Below, in pieces: positions 1 to 6,633 of a stretch of DNA of 12,865 bases. The stretch is from Chitinophagaceae bacterium (GTDB lineage: Bacteria > Bacteroidota > Bacteroidia > Chitinophagales > Chitinophagaceae): NCBI GenBank assembly GCA_947468255.1, contig CANIMM010000056.1:1-12865 (forward strand), in the 5' to 3' direction. How positions within the stretch are numbered: the first letter of the stretch is position 1; the number at the start of each line of letters is the position of its first letter. Below the pieces are notes generated by a model. That model saw only the letters and a list, made by a program, of their open reading frames with translations, searched no databases and was not told the DNA's origin. The position numbers and the translations under genes were made by a program.

Positions 1-525
1 ACTGCAAGCTATTTTAGTTTTCCAGGGGCAGATAATGCGTATATTAATTCAAGTGTGAGTCAATCTATCAAAGATTTCACAATAGTTTTTCAACCCGATT
101 TTTCATCATTCGGTTATAGTGGAGGCCATACTCTATTTTCAACAGGTAGAGGGCAAGATCATAGTATGCGATTTTGGTCTTATAATTTTTCAGACCCAAC
201 AAATACGAATGGAAATCCAGCTACAGTATGGGGTACACCAAATAATGGTGGAGATGCAAATGATTGGGCTGGGAGCAATTCATTATTTCTTAATGGAGTT
301 AACCAAAGTTCAACTTTTTTTCCATTGCTAAATGGTTGGAATATTTTAGGAGGTGCAAACAATACCAGTTCTAGTTATGGCAACTTTGCTTATTATCTTG
401 GCACTGGTTATAGTGGTAGAGCTTTTCAAGGTAAAATTGCAGTTGTTTTAATGTACGATAGAATACTTACAAGTAGTGAACAACGTCAAAATTTTAATGC
501 GATTAAAACTCGCTTTGGATTATAA
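1..525 (+). CDS. LamG/concanavalin A-like domain protein, C-terminal part (5' end outside window)
   Basis: The reading frame is open from the first base of the window (beginning T-A-S-Y-F-S-F-P-G-A) to the TAA at 523-525, so this is the last 174 residues of a longer protein. A GTG at 55 could be taken as a start, but the open frame before it and matching composition argue for a 5'-truncated gene. The visible part looks like one LamG / concanavalin A-like jelly-roll domain: aromatic-rich beta strands, Gly/Asn-rich loops, and the ending ILTSSEQRQNFNAIKTRFGL, which resembles the final helix of bacterial LamG domains (a Y/F-D-R-x-L-(T/S)-x-x-E pattern followed by an x-x-Y/F-G-L end). Such domains usually bind glycans or adhesion partners on secreted or surface proteins. 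The signal peptide and other domains lie upstream of the window. The family call is from pattern; the ligand is unknown. No sorting domain of the type IX system follows the LamG end. Confidence 0.7.
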   Translation, partial: TASYFSFPGADNAYINSSVSQSIKDFTIVFQPDFSSFGYSGGHTLFSTGRGQDHSMRFWSYNFSDPTNTNGNPATVWGTPNNGGDANDWAGSNSLFLNGVNQSSTFFPLLNGWNILGGANNTSSSYGNFAYYLGTGYSGRAFQGKIAVVLMYDRILTSSEQRQNFNAIKTRFGL

Positions 526-550
526 GTATTATTTGAAACTAAACCGGTCT

Positions 551-597
551 CATAAAAAGATGTCATCTCCCTTTTGGGGAGATGACATCTTTTTATG
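551..597. terminator. Perfect 21-bp inverted repeat, bidirectional terminator
   Basis: Bases 551-571 and 577-597 are exact reverse complements separated by the 5-base loop TTTTG. The arm runs CATAAAAAG at its outer end to a GC-richer TCTCCC next to the loop, so each strand has a stem followed by a run of T in its own outer arm. It lies between the converging LamG gene (stop at 525) and lutB, and its right arm contains the TAA stop codon of lutB (593-595). It is read as a shared terminator for both genes. Confidence 0.85.
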
Positions 598-1972
598 ATT
601 GACTGAATCGATCCTTCCACATTTCATTGAATGTTTTTTTACTAAACACTAGATCAGTTCTATTTTCTTTCCAACCTTTGAATAACCCATTCACTACTTT
701 GTTTTTCAAATCTCCATTCCCTAGGTTCATCATTTTTCTATTTAGGCTGGCGATCTTCCAAAGCTTCCAGGCGGCTTTTTCGGCAAAGCTGCTCAAACCT
801 TGTTTTACCGATTCCTGCCGGTTATCCAATAACAATTCATGCAGATTGATTTTTACTGCGCATACTTCCGTACAGGCACCGCAAAGCGAGGAGGCATAGC
901 TTAAATGCTTAAATTCATCCATTCCCTGAAGATTGGGTGTAATCACACTTCCGATGGGACCGCTATAAGTAGCTCCGTAAGCATGCCCGCCAATGTTTTT
1001 GTATACCGGACATACATTTAAACAGGCTCCGCAACGGATGCAGTATAAACTTTCTCTTTGCTTAGGGCTTTGTAAAATATTGGTACGGCCATTATCCAGT
1101 AAGATCACATACATTTCTTCTGGTCCATCTGTTTCATTGGGTTGTCTTGGCCCGGTTACAATCGTATTGTAAACAGTCAGTTTTTGCCCTGTTCCAAAAG
1201 TTGATAGTAGCGGCCAAAATAAACCCAGGTCAGTTAGGGAGGGTATCACTTTTTCTATTCCAACGATTACGATATGGGTTTTTGGATAGGCGCAGGTTAA
1301 TCGGGCATTGCCCTCATTTTCTGTGATGGCAATTGCGCCAATATCACTGATGATAAAGTTGGCACCCGTTACCCCTACTTCTGCTTCAACATATTTTTCT
1401 CTCAAGATATCCCTTGCTACTAGCGTCATTTCCTGTGGCGTCAGGTTGAGGGGCGTACCTAGTTTTTCATGAAATAATTTGGCTACATCCTCCTTGTTTT
1501 TATGCATTGCCGGCGTTACAATATGGTAGGGAGCCTCGCCATCTAGTTGCTGAATGTATTCGCCCAAGTCAGTTTCCACACTTTCAATGCCGTTTGTTTC
1601 GAGTGCAGCATTGAGGTGCACCTCTTCGGTAACCATACTCTTGCTTTTAACCAGCTTCTTACAATTTTTTTCTTTGCAGATTGTAAGCACTTCTTCGATA
1701 GCCTGTTGTGAATTTTCGGCCCAAATTACTTTGCCACCCCGTTTGGTGAAATGGAGTTCAAAATTTTCTAGTTGCTGATCGAGGGTTTCAATCGCACGCC
1801 ATTTTATATTTTTTGCCCTTTCTCTAGCTAAGTGCACATCGGTAAACTGTTGTTTTCCCTCCGGCACTTTTTCATTGTATTTGCCAATATTAAAATTGAT
1901 CTTTCTACGATGGTCAAGATCGGCAGCTTTGATAGCACTTTTTGCAATAAAATGTTGTAATTGATCTGACAT
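593..1972 (-). CDS. lutB: LutB/LldF-type LUD-domain iron-sulfur protein
   Basis: 459 residues, close to the usual length of LutB (L-lactate oxidation iron-sulfur subunit in Bacillus). The N-terminal two thirds (about 65-295) fit an LUD domain (GVTGANFIISDIGAIAITEN, then GPRQPNETDGPEEMYVILLD). The ferredoxin-like part has CIRCGACLNVCPVY (Cys311, 314, 317, 321) and SLCGACTEVCAVKI (Cys364, 367, 371), which in the family carry two [4Fe-4S] clusters. The second motif ends Cys-Ala where Cys-Pro is usual. In the Lut complex LutB works with LutA and LutC to oxidise lactate to pyruvate in the cytoplasm; neither partner is in this window, so the substrate is not proven. The gene follows kbl by 26 bases on the same strand, implying co-transcription. 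A weak AAGGG lies just before the ATG. The stop codon sits inside the terminator hairpin. The family call is firm; the lactate role is inference. Confidence 0.87.
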   Translation of the reverse strand: MSDQLQHFIAKSAIKAADLDHRRKINFNIGKYNEKVPEGKQQFTDVHLARERAKNIKWRAIETLDQQLENFELHFTKRGGKVIWAENSQQAIEEVLTICKEKNCKKLVKSKSMVTEEVHLNAALETNGIESVETDLGEYIQQLDGEAPYHIVTPAMHKNKEDVAKLFHEKLGTPLNLTPQEMTLVARDILREKYVEAEVGVTGANFIISDIGAIAITENEGNARLTCAYPKTHIVIVGIEKVIPSLTDLGLFWPLLSTFGTGQKLTVYNTIVTGPRQPNETDGPEEMYVILLDNGRTNILQSPKQRESLYCIRCGACLNVCPVYKNIGGHAYGATYSGPIGSVITPNLQGMDEFKHLSYASSLCGACTEVCAVKINLHELLLDNRQESVKQGLSSFAEKAAWKLWKIASLNRKMMNLGNGDLKNKVVNGLFKGWKENRTDLVFSKKTFNEMWKDRFSQS

Positions 1973-1998
1973 GCCCTTGGTTTAATTTTATTTTTGAA

Positions 1999-3195
1999 TC
2001 AATTATTATTGTTTAATACCCCCAATTCTTTTCCCACTTTTGTAAATGCAAGGATCGCTTTATCAAGATGATCAGGCTCATGCGCAGCGCTTAATTGCAC
2101 GCGAATTCTTGCCTGCCCCTTGGCCACTACCGGAAAAAAGAATCCGATTACATAAATCCCTTCCTCCAATAATTTTGCTGCAAAATTTTGCGCTATTACA
2201 GCATCATACAACATGATGGGAACAATCGGATGTTCACCGGGTTTAATGTCAAAACCGGCTTCGGTCATTTTGGTTCTAAAGTAAAGGGTATTGGATGCCA
2301 ATTTATCCCTTAATTCGGTAGTTTGACTAAGCATATCCAATACTGCAATGGAAGTACCTACGATGCATGGCGCCAAGGTGTTACTAAATAAATAGGGTCG
2401 ACTTCGCTGGCGAAGCAGCTCAATAATGGCATGGTTGCCGCTGGTAAATCCACCACTAGCTCCACCGAGTGCTTTGCCCAAAGTGCCTGTGATGATATCG
2501 ATTCGTCCTAGCACCCCACGGTATTCATGCGCTCCCCTTCCCGTTTTGCCTAAAAAGCCAGAGGAGTGACATTCATCAATCATTACAATGGCATCATACT
2601 GGTCTGCCAAATCACAAATTTTGTCTAATTGTGCAATGGTACCATCCATGCTAAATGAGCCATCTGTAACGATAATGCGGCTGCGCAAATGAGCCGTCTC
2701 TTTTAATTTGGATTCCAGGTCTTCCATATTATTATGCTCATAGCGATATCGCTGCGCCTTACAAAGTCTAATACCATCAATAATGCTCGCATGGTTGAGG
2801 GCATCACTAATGATGGCATCGGCTTCCCCAAATAGCGGTTCAAATAAACCTCCATTGGCATCAAATGCGGCTGCATATAAAATGGTGTCTTCCGTACCTA
2901 AAAAAAGGGATAGTTTTTTTTCTAGTTCTTTATGAATGTCTTGTGTGCCGCAAATGAACCGTACGCTACTCATTCCATAGCCACGGATATCAATGTATTT
3001 TTTAGCAGCAGCAATCACTTTTGGGTGTGAAGAAAGTCCAAGATAGTTATTGGCACAAAAGTTAAGTACGTTCTTGCCGCCTACAATAATTTCGGCTCCC
3101 TGCTCGCTGGTGATGATCCTTTCCTTTTTAAATAACCCTGCCTGTTCGATGGCGGTTACTTCAGCTGCTATCCTAGAAATAAATGCTTGGTTCAT
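1999..3195 (-). CDS. kbl: Glycine C-acetyltransferase (2-amino-3-ketobutyrate CoA ligase)
   Basis: 398 residues, the same length as E. coli Kbl, and similar to it from end to end. It is a cytoplasmic PLP enzyme of the alpha-oxoamine synthase family that cleaves 2-amino-3-ketobutyrate with CoA to glycine and acetyl-CoA, the second step of threonine breakdown after threonine dehydrogenase. Visible landmarks are NFCANNYLGL (45-54), SVRFICGTQD (77-86), SDALNHASIIDG with His135 stacking on the cofactor, Asp207 and His210 in MIDECH, the PLP lysine Lys241 in TGTLGKALGG, and RQRSRPYLFSN. The ending GQARIRVQLSAAH matches Kbl rather than BioF or serine palmitoyltransferase, as does the N-terminal GLFKKERIITS. 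It is first in a pair with lutB 26 bases downstream. No threonine dehydrogenase gene is in the window. No good consensus promoter was found in front of it. Confidence 0.95.
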   Translation of the reverse strand: MNQAFISRIAAEVTAIEQAGLFKKERIITSEQGAEIIVGGKNVLNFCANNYLGLSSHPKVIAAAKKYIDIRGYGMSSVRFICGTQDIHKELEKKLSLFLGTEDTILYAAAFDANGGLFEPLFGEADAIISDALNHASIIDGIRLCKAQRYRYEHNNMEDLESKLKETAHLRSRIIVTDGSFSMDGTIAQLDKICDLADQYDAIVMIDECHSSGFLGKTGRGAHEYRGVLGRIDIITGTLGKALGGASGGFTSGNHAIIELLRQRSRPYLFSNTLAPCIVGTSIAVLDMLSQTTELRDKLASNTLYFRTKMTEAGFDIKPGEHPIVPIMLYDAVIAQNFAAKLLEEGIYVIGFFFPVVAKGQARIRVQLSAAHEPDHLDKAILAFTKVGKELGVLNNNN

Positions 3196-3479
3196 GCCTA
3201 CAATTTAATTGGGTAAAATTAAGCAAGCTGGGGTTTAATTAAAGACTTTGTTTAATTAAGTTTACCAGTATCAATTTTGGGCGGTAATTTTTAAGATGAT
3301 CTACCCGCAATCCGATAAGCCTTTGTAAGGGAGGGTCCAATTAAGTAATTGCCAACATTTTGCTTGAAAGCAAAGAATTGGAATGAATTTCTTTGTATTT
3401 TCAATAAAAGTCAAAGGATTATTCAGTGTAGTCAAGCAGCAAATGGGCTATGCTTATATAATTTAGGGGTTGTATAATT
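3196..3479. other. Intergenic region upstream of kbl
   Basis: 284 bases with no credible gene. The part nearest kbl contains two copies of GTTTAATTAA (3233-3242 and 3250-3259) and must include the kbl leader, but I could not find a TTTG/TAnnTTTG pair pointing toward kbl. An imperfect hairpin lies at 3352-3381 and is listed separately. Confidence 0.5.
3352..3381. terminator. Imperfect hairpin, possible terminator of the small secreted-protein gene
   Basis: CCAACATTTTGCTT (3352-3365) and AAGCAAAGAATTGG (3368-3381) pair at 11 of 14 positions, with a perfect inner TTTGCTT/AAGCAAA. It lies about 100 bases downstream of the minus-strand gene ending at 3480. There is no clean T tract after it, so it could equally be a processing site or chance. 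Confidence 0.3.
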
Positions 3480-3998
3480 TTAGCGTACAAACTTCCAGGT
3501 GACCGTCCATGCACTGTCTTTAATGGGAGATGCATAACGAATGTCAAGGTTTTTGTCCGTTGCTTTTAAAAGCCGAAGGTGCAATGAATTCCATACTAGC
3601 ATACCAACATTTTGGTCATAAAGCCAATACCCTAATTTAGTTACATAAAGCATTGAATTAGGAGAAACATCTCCCATGTTTGCTCCAGCACTGGTGGCAT
3701 CCTTTGCTTTCGTTTCAGCAAGCAGACTCTCTTTCGTATCCTTAGAAATTTTTAATTCAATATATGGGGTACCTTGAAATGATTTGTAAATGGCAGAATT
3801 TTCCAATTTCATTTTTCCATTGCTAGTATCCCTAATCAATAAAGTATCATTTTTACTTTTTAGAAACCATACACCTTGGATAAGTTTTTCTACACTATTC
3901 AATCCGCTATCTGCCGGGGCATCTCCCTTGCTGCAGTCAACTCCCTGCAGGGAGACTAAAATAATGAATAGTGTTAGGCAAACTATAAAGCGTTTCAT
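3480..3998 (-). CDS. Small secreted protein of unknown function, possible lipoprotein
   Basis: 172 residues. The N-terminus MKRFIVCLTLFIILVSLQG is a clear signal peptide: basic start, then a hydrophobic core. It is followed by GVDC with Cys22; this could be a lipobox, but Asp just before the Cys is not canonical, so signal peptidase I export is also possible. A low-complexity linker (KGDAPADSG) leads into a roughly 130-residue domain beginning EKLIQGVWFLKSKNDTLLIR, which recalls the first strand of small lipocalin-like beta-barrel domains of Bacteroidota (a G-x-W opening strand followed by alternating strands, ending WTVTWKF). That similarity is weak, and I do not recognise the family. It stands alone on its strand, more than 280 bases from kbl, and a perfect 11-bp inverted repeat lies in its leader (4028-4060). 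Start chosen because the signal peptide begins exactly there. Confidence 0.65.
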   Translation of the reverse strand: MKRFIVCLTLFIILVSLQGVDCSKGDAPADSGLNSVEKLIQGVWFLKSKNDTLLIRDTSNGKMKLENSAIYKSFQGTPYIELKISKDTKESLLAETKAKDATSAGANMGDVSPNSMLYVTKLGYWLYDQNVGMLVWNSLHLRLLKATDKNLDIRYASPIKDSAWTVTWKFVR

Positions 3999-4400
3999 AT
4001 ATATGGTTTTAAAAAAAAGAAATTCAATTATTAAATAACGGATAATTTATTATTTAATAACAAATAGAATTTCAGTGACTTATTTGGTCAAATCAGCATT
4101 AAGAACGGCAGGTGAATACGGTCTTAAAAAAACTGATTGAATTAATTAAGGCAGAATAAAAGTAGCAAAAAATCATAATTTATCCAATTTTTAATTTGAA
4201 TATCTGATCGTATAAAGTCTATCAGCGTTATAAAATTTCATTCAAATTAAGTTTGGATTAAAAACAATATCAACGACTAATTTAGTATAGGAGATTTTAC
4301 AGCCTTGAATCAACCAACCGCTATCAATAGCCCCATTTATTGATGTCCTTAAGCGTAATCATTTTGTCAATATGCATGCAATTGGCAATTTTTGAGCATC
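3999..4400. other. AT-rich gene-free stretch
   Basis: No reading frame with coding character is seen on either strand. The left end is the leader of the minus-strand secreted-protein gene and contains the inverted repeat at 4028-4060. The rest is AT-rich, with many stops in all frames. It could be the far end of the decayed copy of the sigma/anti-sigma block proposed for the bases that follow, but I see no firm match here. Confidence 0.5.
4028..4060. promoter_or_regulatory. Perfect 11-bp inverted repeat upstream of the secreted-protein gene
   Basis: TTATTAAATAA (4028-4038) and TTATTTAATAA (4050-4060) are exact reverse complements with an 11-base spacer, so the arm centres are two helical turns apart. 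It lies 30-62 bases before the ATG at 3998 of the minus-strand gene, where an operator could sit. The arms are pure A/T, so chance is a real possibility in this region. Confidence 0.3.
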
Positions 4401-4836
4401 CCACTGTAGGGCTTATAGGCAACAATAGCAACTACTTCAAGTGAAATAGGGATCAAAGCTCATCGACTAAAAATGCACTAATTAATTAAAAATTAATTTA
4501 ATATTCATTAAATTATATAAATATTATTCTCCTATATTTGTCATGAAGCAGTGATTGAATTATTAATAATTTGAGTTTGTATTTTTAATCCAATGAATGA
4601 TTTTTATTGGGTAATAACAGGTTGCTGAGAATGGGAGTCATTTTTCTAGTGGCGTCAAATAGTAAGATTCCCGAAAAAATTTCTTTTGAAAAGGGATTAT
4701 TTTAAATCATACCTGATAGGGAGGGAATGAGTTTCTTAAAAAAAGTAAAAACAATTCAACACTGAAGGAGCAAAAGTCTATTTGGGAGCTAACGTATTCG
4801 AGATGGAATGTTGTTTCAGTATATAAAATTTTATCC
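4400..4836 (+). pseudogene. Possible decayed remnant of an ECF sigma / anti-sigma pair
   Basis: Three fragments, in order and at spacings close to the intact module downstream, suggest a dead copy. (a) At 4443-4478 the frame reads SEIGIKAHRLKM, resembling the region-4 helix SQVKVYLHRARL of the intact sigma factor, and both have the bases CATCGA for His-Arg. (b) Around 4572-4637, TTTTAATC, then ATGAATGA, then TGCTGAGAATGGGAG parallel the intact anti-sigma start (TTTTAATC, ATGAATAA, TGCCGACAATGAGTTG). (c) At 4727-4765 the frame reads GMSFLKKVK then stop-RSK, like the anti-sigma end GGFFVKVK...RRSN; this Phe codon is 104 bases before the barrel ATG, against 112 in the intact module. About 870 bases of the anti-sigma body would be missing. 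AT-rich sequence can mimic such matches, so this is tentative. Confidence 0.33.
4533..4540 (+). promoter_or_regulatory. Bacteroidota -7 box (TATATTTG)
   Basis: TATATTTG fits the TAnnTTTG consensus of the main Bacteroidota sigma factor. No TTTG is found 19-21 bases upstream, so only half of the promoter is present. It would give a leader of about 290 bases ahead of the first barrel gene. A 14-bp palindrome (AATTATTAATAATT, 4558-4571) follows just downstream. Confidence 0.35.
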
Positions 4837-5697
4837 ATGAGAAAGCTACTATTGATAATAGGTTTTTTATCATTTTACATCCTCTCCAACGCTCAATCGG
4901 ATACTACCGATCCCCAAAAGATTACAAAGTTGAGTACTCATTGGATAATTTTTGATCTTGGCGTTTCAAATTACTTTGACCAGACAGATTATTCCGCTCC
5001 CAACACCTACTTGTATAACCGACTGGGCGCAGCTGCATTTATTCCTGATGCACCTTCACCAACGCCAGTAGGCAAAAGCGATTTCAATCTCAATACATTC
5101 AAAAGTCTGAATATAAACATCTGGTTATTTATGCAACGTCTTAGTTTATATAAAAACTTTGTAAACTTAAAATATGGATTAGGCGTAGAGTTGAATAATT
5201 ATAAGTACAAATCAACCAGCAATATTAGCTATCGGGTAAATAACCCATTTGTTGTAGATGCTGCAACTGCTTCACCTATCATCTTTAGGGATTCTATATC
5301 GTTTTCAGTAAACAAACTGGCAGTTGATTATATCACCGTTCCACTCATGTTGGATTTTTTGACTAAGCCAGACGGCACAAAAAAAGGACTTAGTATTAGT
5401 GTGGGGGTTAGTGCCGGTTATGCATACAGTTATCGCAATAAGCAAGTCAGCCTAGAAAGGGGTGCACAGGCAAACAAAGGCGATTTCAATATTGAAAAGT
5501 TCAAGTATTCCTATGTTGCCGAATTTGGTTTAGGCGCAGTCAAGCTAAAGGGTACCTACAAGCCAAAGATATTTTATCGAATGCTAATGGGCTTCGGTAA
5601 AATGAGGTTGTATGGCTCCTACAGCCCTAAGTCGATTTATGTAAACGGATTGAATATGAAGCCATTTACAGTGGGCATCCGTTTTATCAATTGGTAA
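4837..5697 (+). CDS. Outer-membrane beta-barrel protein, copy 1
   Basis: 286 residues with a signal peptide (MRKLLLIIGFLSFYILSNAQ, cleavage expected after Ala19), then alternating amphipathic strands and a terminal aromatic (RFINW), as in PorT-like / OMP_b-brl_2 outer-membrane barrels of Bacteroidota. It is clearly paralogous to the protein at 7751-8638: shared blocks include FDLGVSNYFDQTDY, GKSDFNLNT, NLKYGLG, YITVPLM, KKGLSIS and LYGSYSP. Compared with that copy it lacks the N-terminal DTVRIGKIVIIKKG segment, has an extra Pro-rich loop (IPDAPSPTPV), and carries about 21 extra residues before the last strands that look like a diverged repeat of the following block. It is followed after six bases by a broken queA end on the other strand. 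Barrel ligand or partner is unknown. No intact sigma/anti-sigma pair precedes it, unlike copy 2. The frame is intact, so it is probably still expressed. Confidence 0.83.
   Translation: MRKLLLIIGFLSFYILSNAQSDTTDPQKITKLSTHWIIFDLGVSNYFDQTDYSAPNTYLYNRLGAAAFIPDAPSPTPVGKSDFNLNTFKSLNINIWLFMQRLSLYKNFVNLKYGLGVELNNYKYKSTSNISYRVNNPFVVDAATASPIIFRDSISFSVNKLAVDYITVPLMLDFLTKPDGTKKGLSISVGVSAGYAYSYRNKQVSLERGAQANKGDFNIEKFKYSYVAEFGLGAVKLKGTYKPKIFYRMLMGFGKMRLYGSYSPKSIYVNGLNMKPFTVGIRFINW
5539..5661 (+). repeat. Diverged tandem repeat inside barrel copy 1
   Basis: Residues encoded at 5539-5601 (VKLKGTYKPKIFYRMLMGF...) and 5602-5661 (MRLYGSYSPKSIYVNGLNMK) line up as (K/R)L-x-G-(T/S)-Y-x-P-K-x-(F/I)-Y. Barrel copy 2 has only one such unit (VRLYGSYSPRSIFSEGLVMK). 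The unit is 63 bases, so the frame is kept. Nucleotide similarity between the two units is modest, so the event would be old. Confidence 0.5.
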
Positions 5698-5703
5698 GTA
5701 GAA

Positions 5704-5940
5704 TCAATTCGCCTTTTGCTGTATTGGCATTGCATTTAATTGCATCTCTTGTATACTATTCAAAAACAGTAAACTACCATCCCCATAACTTAAAAAGCGG
5801 TAGTTTTTTTCTAAAGTAAATCGGTATAGTTTTTCCCAATCTTCACCAATGGCTGCAGCCACCAGCAACAATAAAGTGGATTGAGGTTGGTTACGATTGC
5901 TTTCACTACTCGGTATTGTTAACCCGGCGCTATCCATATT
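5704..5940 (-). pseudogene. Truncated, frameshifted copy of the queA 3' end
   Basis: The open frame 5704-5937 encodes PQSTLLLLVAAAIGEDW and on through YRFLSYGDGSLLFLN, which matches residues 368-410 of the full QueA at 8654-9898, with four differences in 43 positions by eye. Its first 16 or so residues do not match in frame. The DNA does match, but 10 bases are missing: the full gene has GTTGGT at 8797-8802 and again at 8807-8812, while the copy has a single GTTGGT (about 5886-5891), as expected for a deletion between short direct repeats. DNA similarity ends near 5940, so about 370 N-terminal residues are absent, including the nucleoside- and AdoMet-binding parts. Beyond LFLN the frame runs into unrelated sequence (SIQEMQLNAMPIQQKAN). 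It cannot make an active enzyme and marks the end of the duplicated block. Confidence 0.88.
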
Positions 5941-6012
5941 TAATTAAAGGCAAGTAAGTCATTTCATTCCTGGGATTTGAATTCTACAATACTATTTCGG
6001 CCTTTTTCTTAA

Positions 6013-6020
6013 TAATTTTG
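6013..6020 (+). promoter_or_regulatory. Possible -7 box for the sigma operon (TAATTTTG)
   Basis: TAATTTTG fits TAnnTTTG and would start transcription near 6026, about 65 bases before the sigma-factor ATG. The nearest upstream TTTG (5976-5979) is too far away, so the -33 half is missing. A promoter read by the sigma factor itself would look different and was not identified. Confidence 0.35.
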
Positions 6021-6092
6021 TAACTTTTAGTTAGCCCAAACGTATCAAGTTTAAGCAAACTAAATGAGTATTCAACCAGCATCAAAAGTAGT

Positions 6093-6578
6093 ATGACAGA
6101 AAATGAGTACAATCAGTGCGTAGACTTGTATGCCGATAGGGTGTACCGCTTTATCCTAAAAAATCTGCGGAATGAAGCCGACGCGAAGGATATTGTACAA
6201 GGGGCTTTTGAAAAAATGTGGATTAATCGAGAGCGGGTGGACAATGCCCGTAGTAAAAGCTATTTGTTTACAGTAGCCTATAATCAGATGATTGATTATA
6301 TTAGAAAAAATAAACGCATTAGTCTAAGGGACGATTTTAGTGAGCACTCAAAAATTACCCAGCAGGCAGTGCCAGACATTAAAAGAATTTTGAATGAGGC
6401 ATTGGGTCAATTAAATGAAATACAAAGAAGCCTAGTGTTGCTGAAGGATTATGAAGGATACAATTATGAGGAGATAGGTGAAATTACCGGACTCAATGCT
6501 AGCCAAGTCAAAGTTTACTTGCATCGAGCCAGGTTGCAATTAAAAGCTTTTATTGTAAAACCGGAGAATGTGGCATAA
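6093..6578 (+). CDS. ECF-type RNA polymerase sigma-70 factor
   Basis: 161 residues, normal for a small extracytoplasmic-function sigma factor. Region 2 spans about 10-77 (YADRVYRFILKNLRNEADAKDIVQGAFEKMW, then SYLFTVAYNQMIDYIRKNKR) and would bind core polymerase and melt the -10 element. Region 4 spans about 97-152 (LNEIQRSLVLLKDYEGYNYEEIGEITG, LNASQVKVYLHRARLQLK), with a helix-turn-helix for the -35 element. There is no region 3 or extra C-terminal domain. The gene is followed 55 bases later by an anti-sigma-like membrane protein and then an outer-membrane barrel on the same strand, a layout common in Bacteroidota. Binding by its neighbour is therefore the likely control. The ATG at 6093 is used because region 2 begins directly after it. 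Its target promoters are not known. Confidence 0.92.
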   Translation: MTENEYNQCVDLYADRVYRFILKNLRNEADAKDIVQGAFEKMWINRERVDNARSKSYLFTVAYNQMIDYIRKNKRISLRDDFSEHSKITQQAVPDIKRILNEALGQLNEIQRSLVLLKDYEGYNYEEIGEITGLNASQVKVYLHRARLQLKAFIVKPENVA

Positions 6579-6633
6579 TAATTATTGATTGTTGAATGCC
6601 ATTTGTCAAGTACTCAAATTTTAATCATTAACC

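Larger units (their letters stand above)
4837..5940. repeat. Segmental duplication, copy A (barrel + queA 3' end)
   Basis: This block and 7751-8861 have the same order and orientation: a barrel gene on the plus strand running into the 3' end of queA on the minus strand. Similarity continues through the short intergenic gap (CATCTCTT is shared) and stops near 5940, where this copy joins sequence that lies upstream of the sigma gene. The barrel parts are much less alike than the queA parts. Confidence 0.8.

Noticed and set aside
55..525. GTG at 55 as the true start of the LamG protein
   Set aside because: The frame is open to base 1 with domain-like sequence before the GTG, so the gene starts outside the window.
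3233..3259. Two GTTTAATTAA copies upstream of kbl as an operator
   Set aside because: The repeats are short, AT-rich and similar to many other TTAATTAA stretches nearby; no promoter elements frame them.
4339..4465. Minus-strand reading with ISLEVVAIVAYKPYSGMLKN, then a shifted frame with ITLKDINKWGY
   Set aside because: It looks faintly like a small monooxygenase-type domain (KPxxG opening) but needs a frameshift, has no start or end, and overlaps the sigma-like trace on the other strand. At most one is real; the plus-strand reading has the support of spacing.
4593..4705. Two short plus-strand frames (4593-4628, 11 residues; 4631-4705, 24 residues) as leader peptides
   Set aside because: Both are tiny, with no codon signal or ribosome-binding site, and they overlap the sequence better explained as a decayed anti-sigma start.
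5704..5937. The 77-residue minus-strand frame as a functional small gene
   Set aside because: Its core is the queA tail, its beginning is frameshifted by a 10-base deletion, and its end runs into unrelated sequence.
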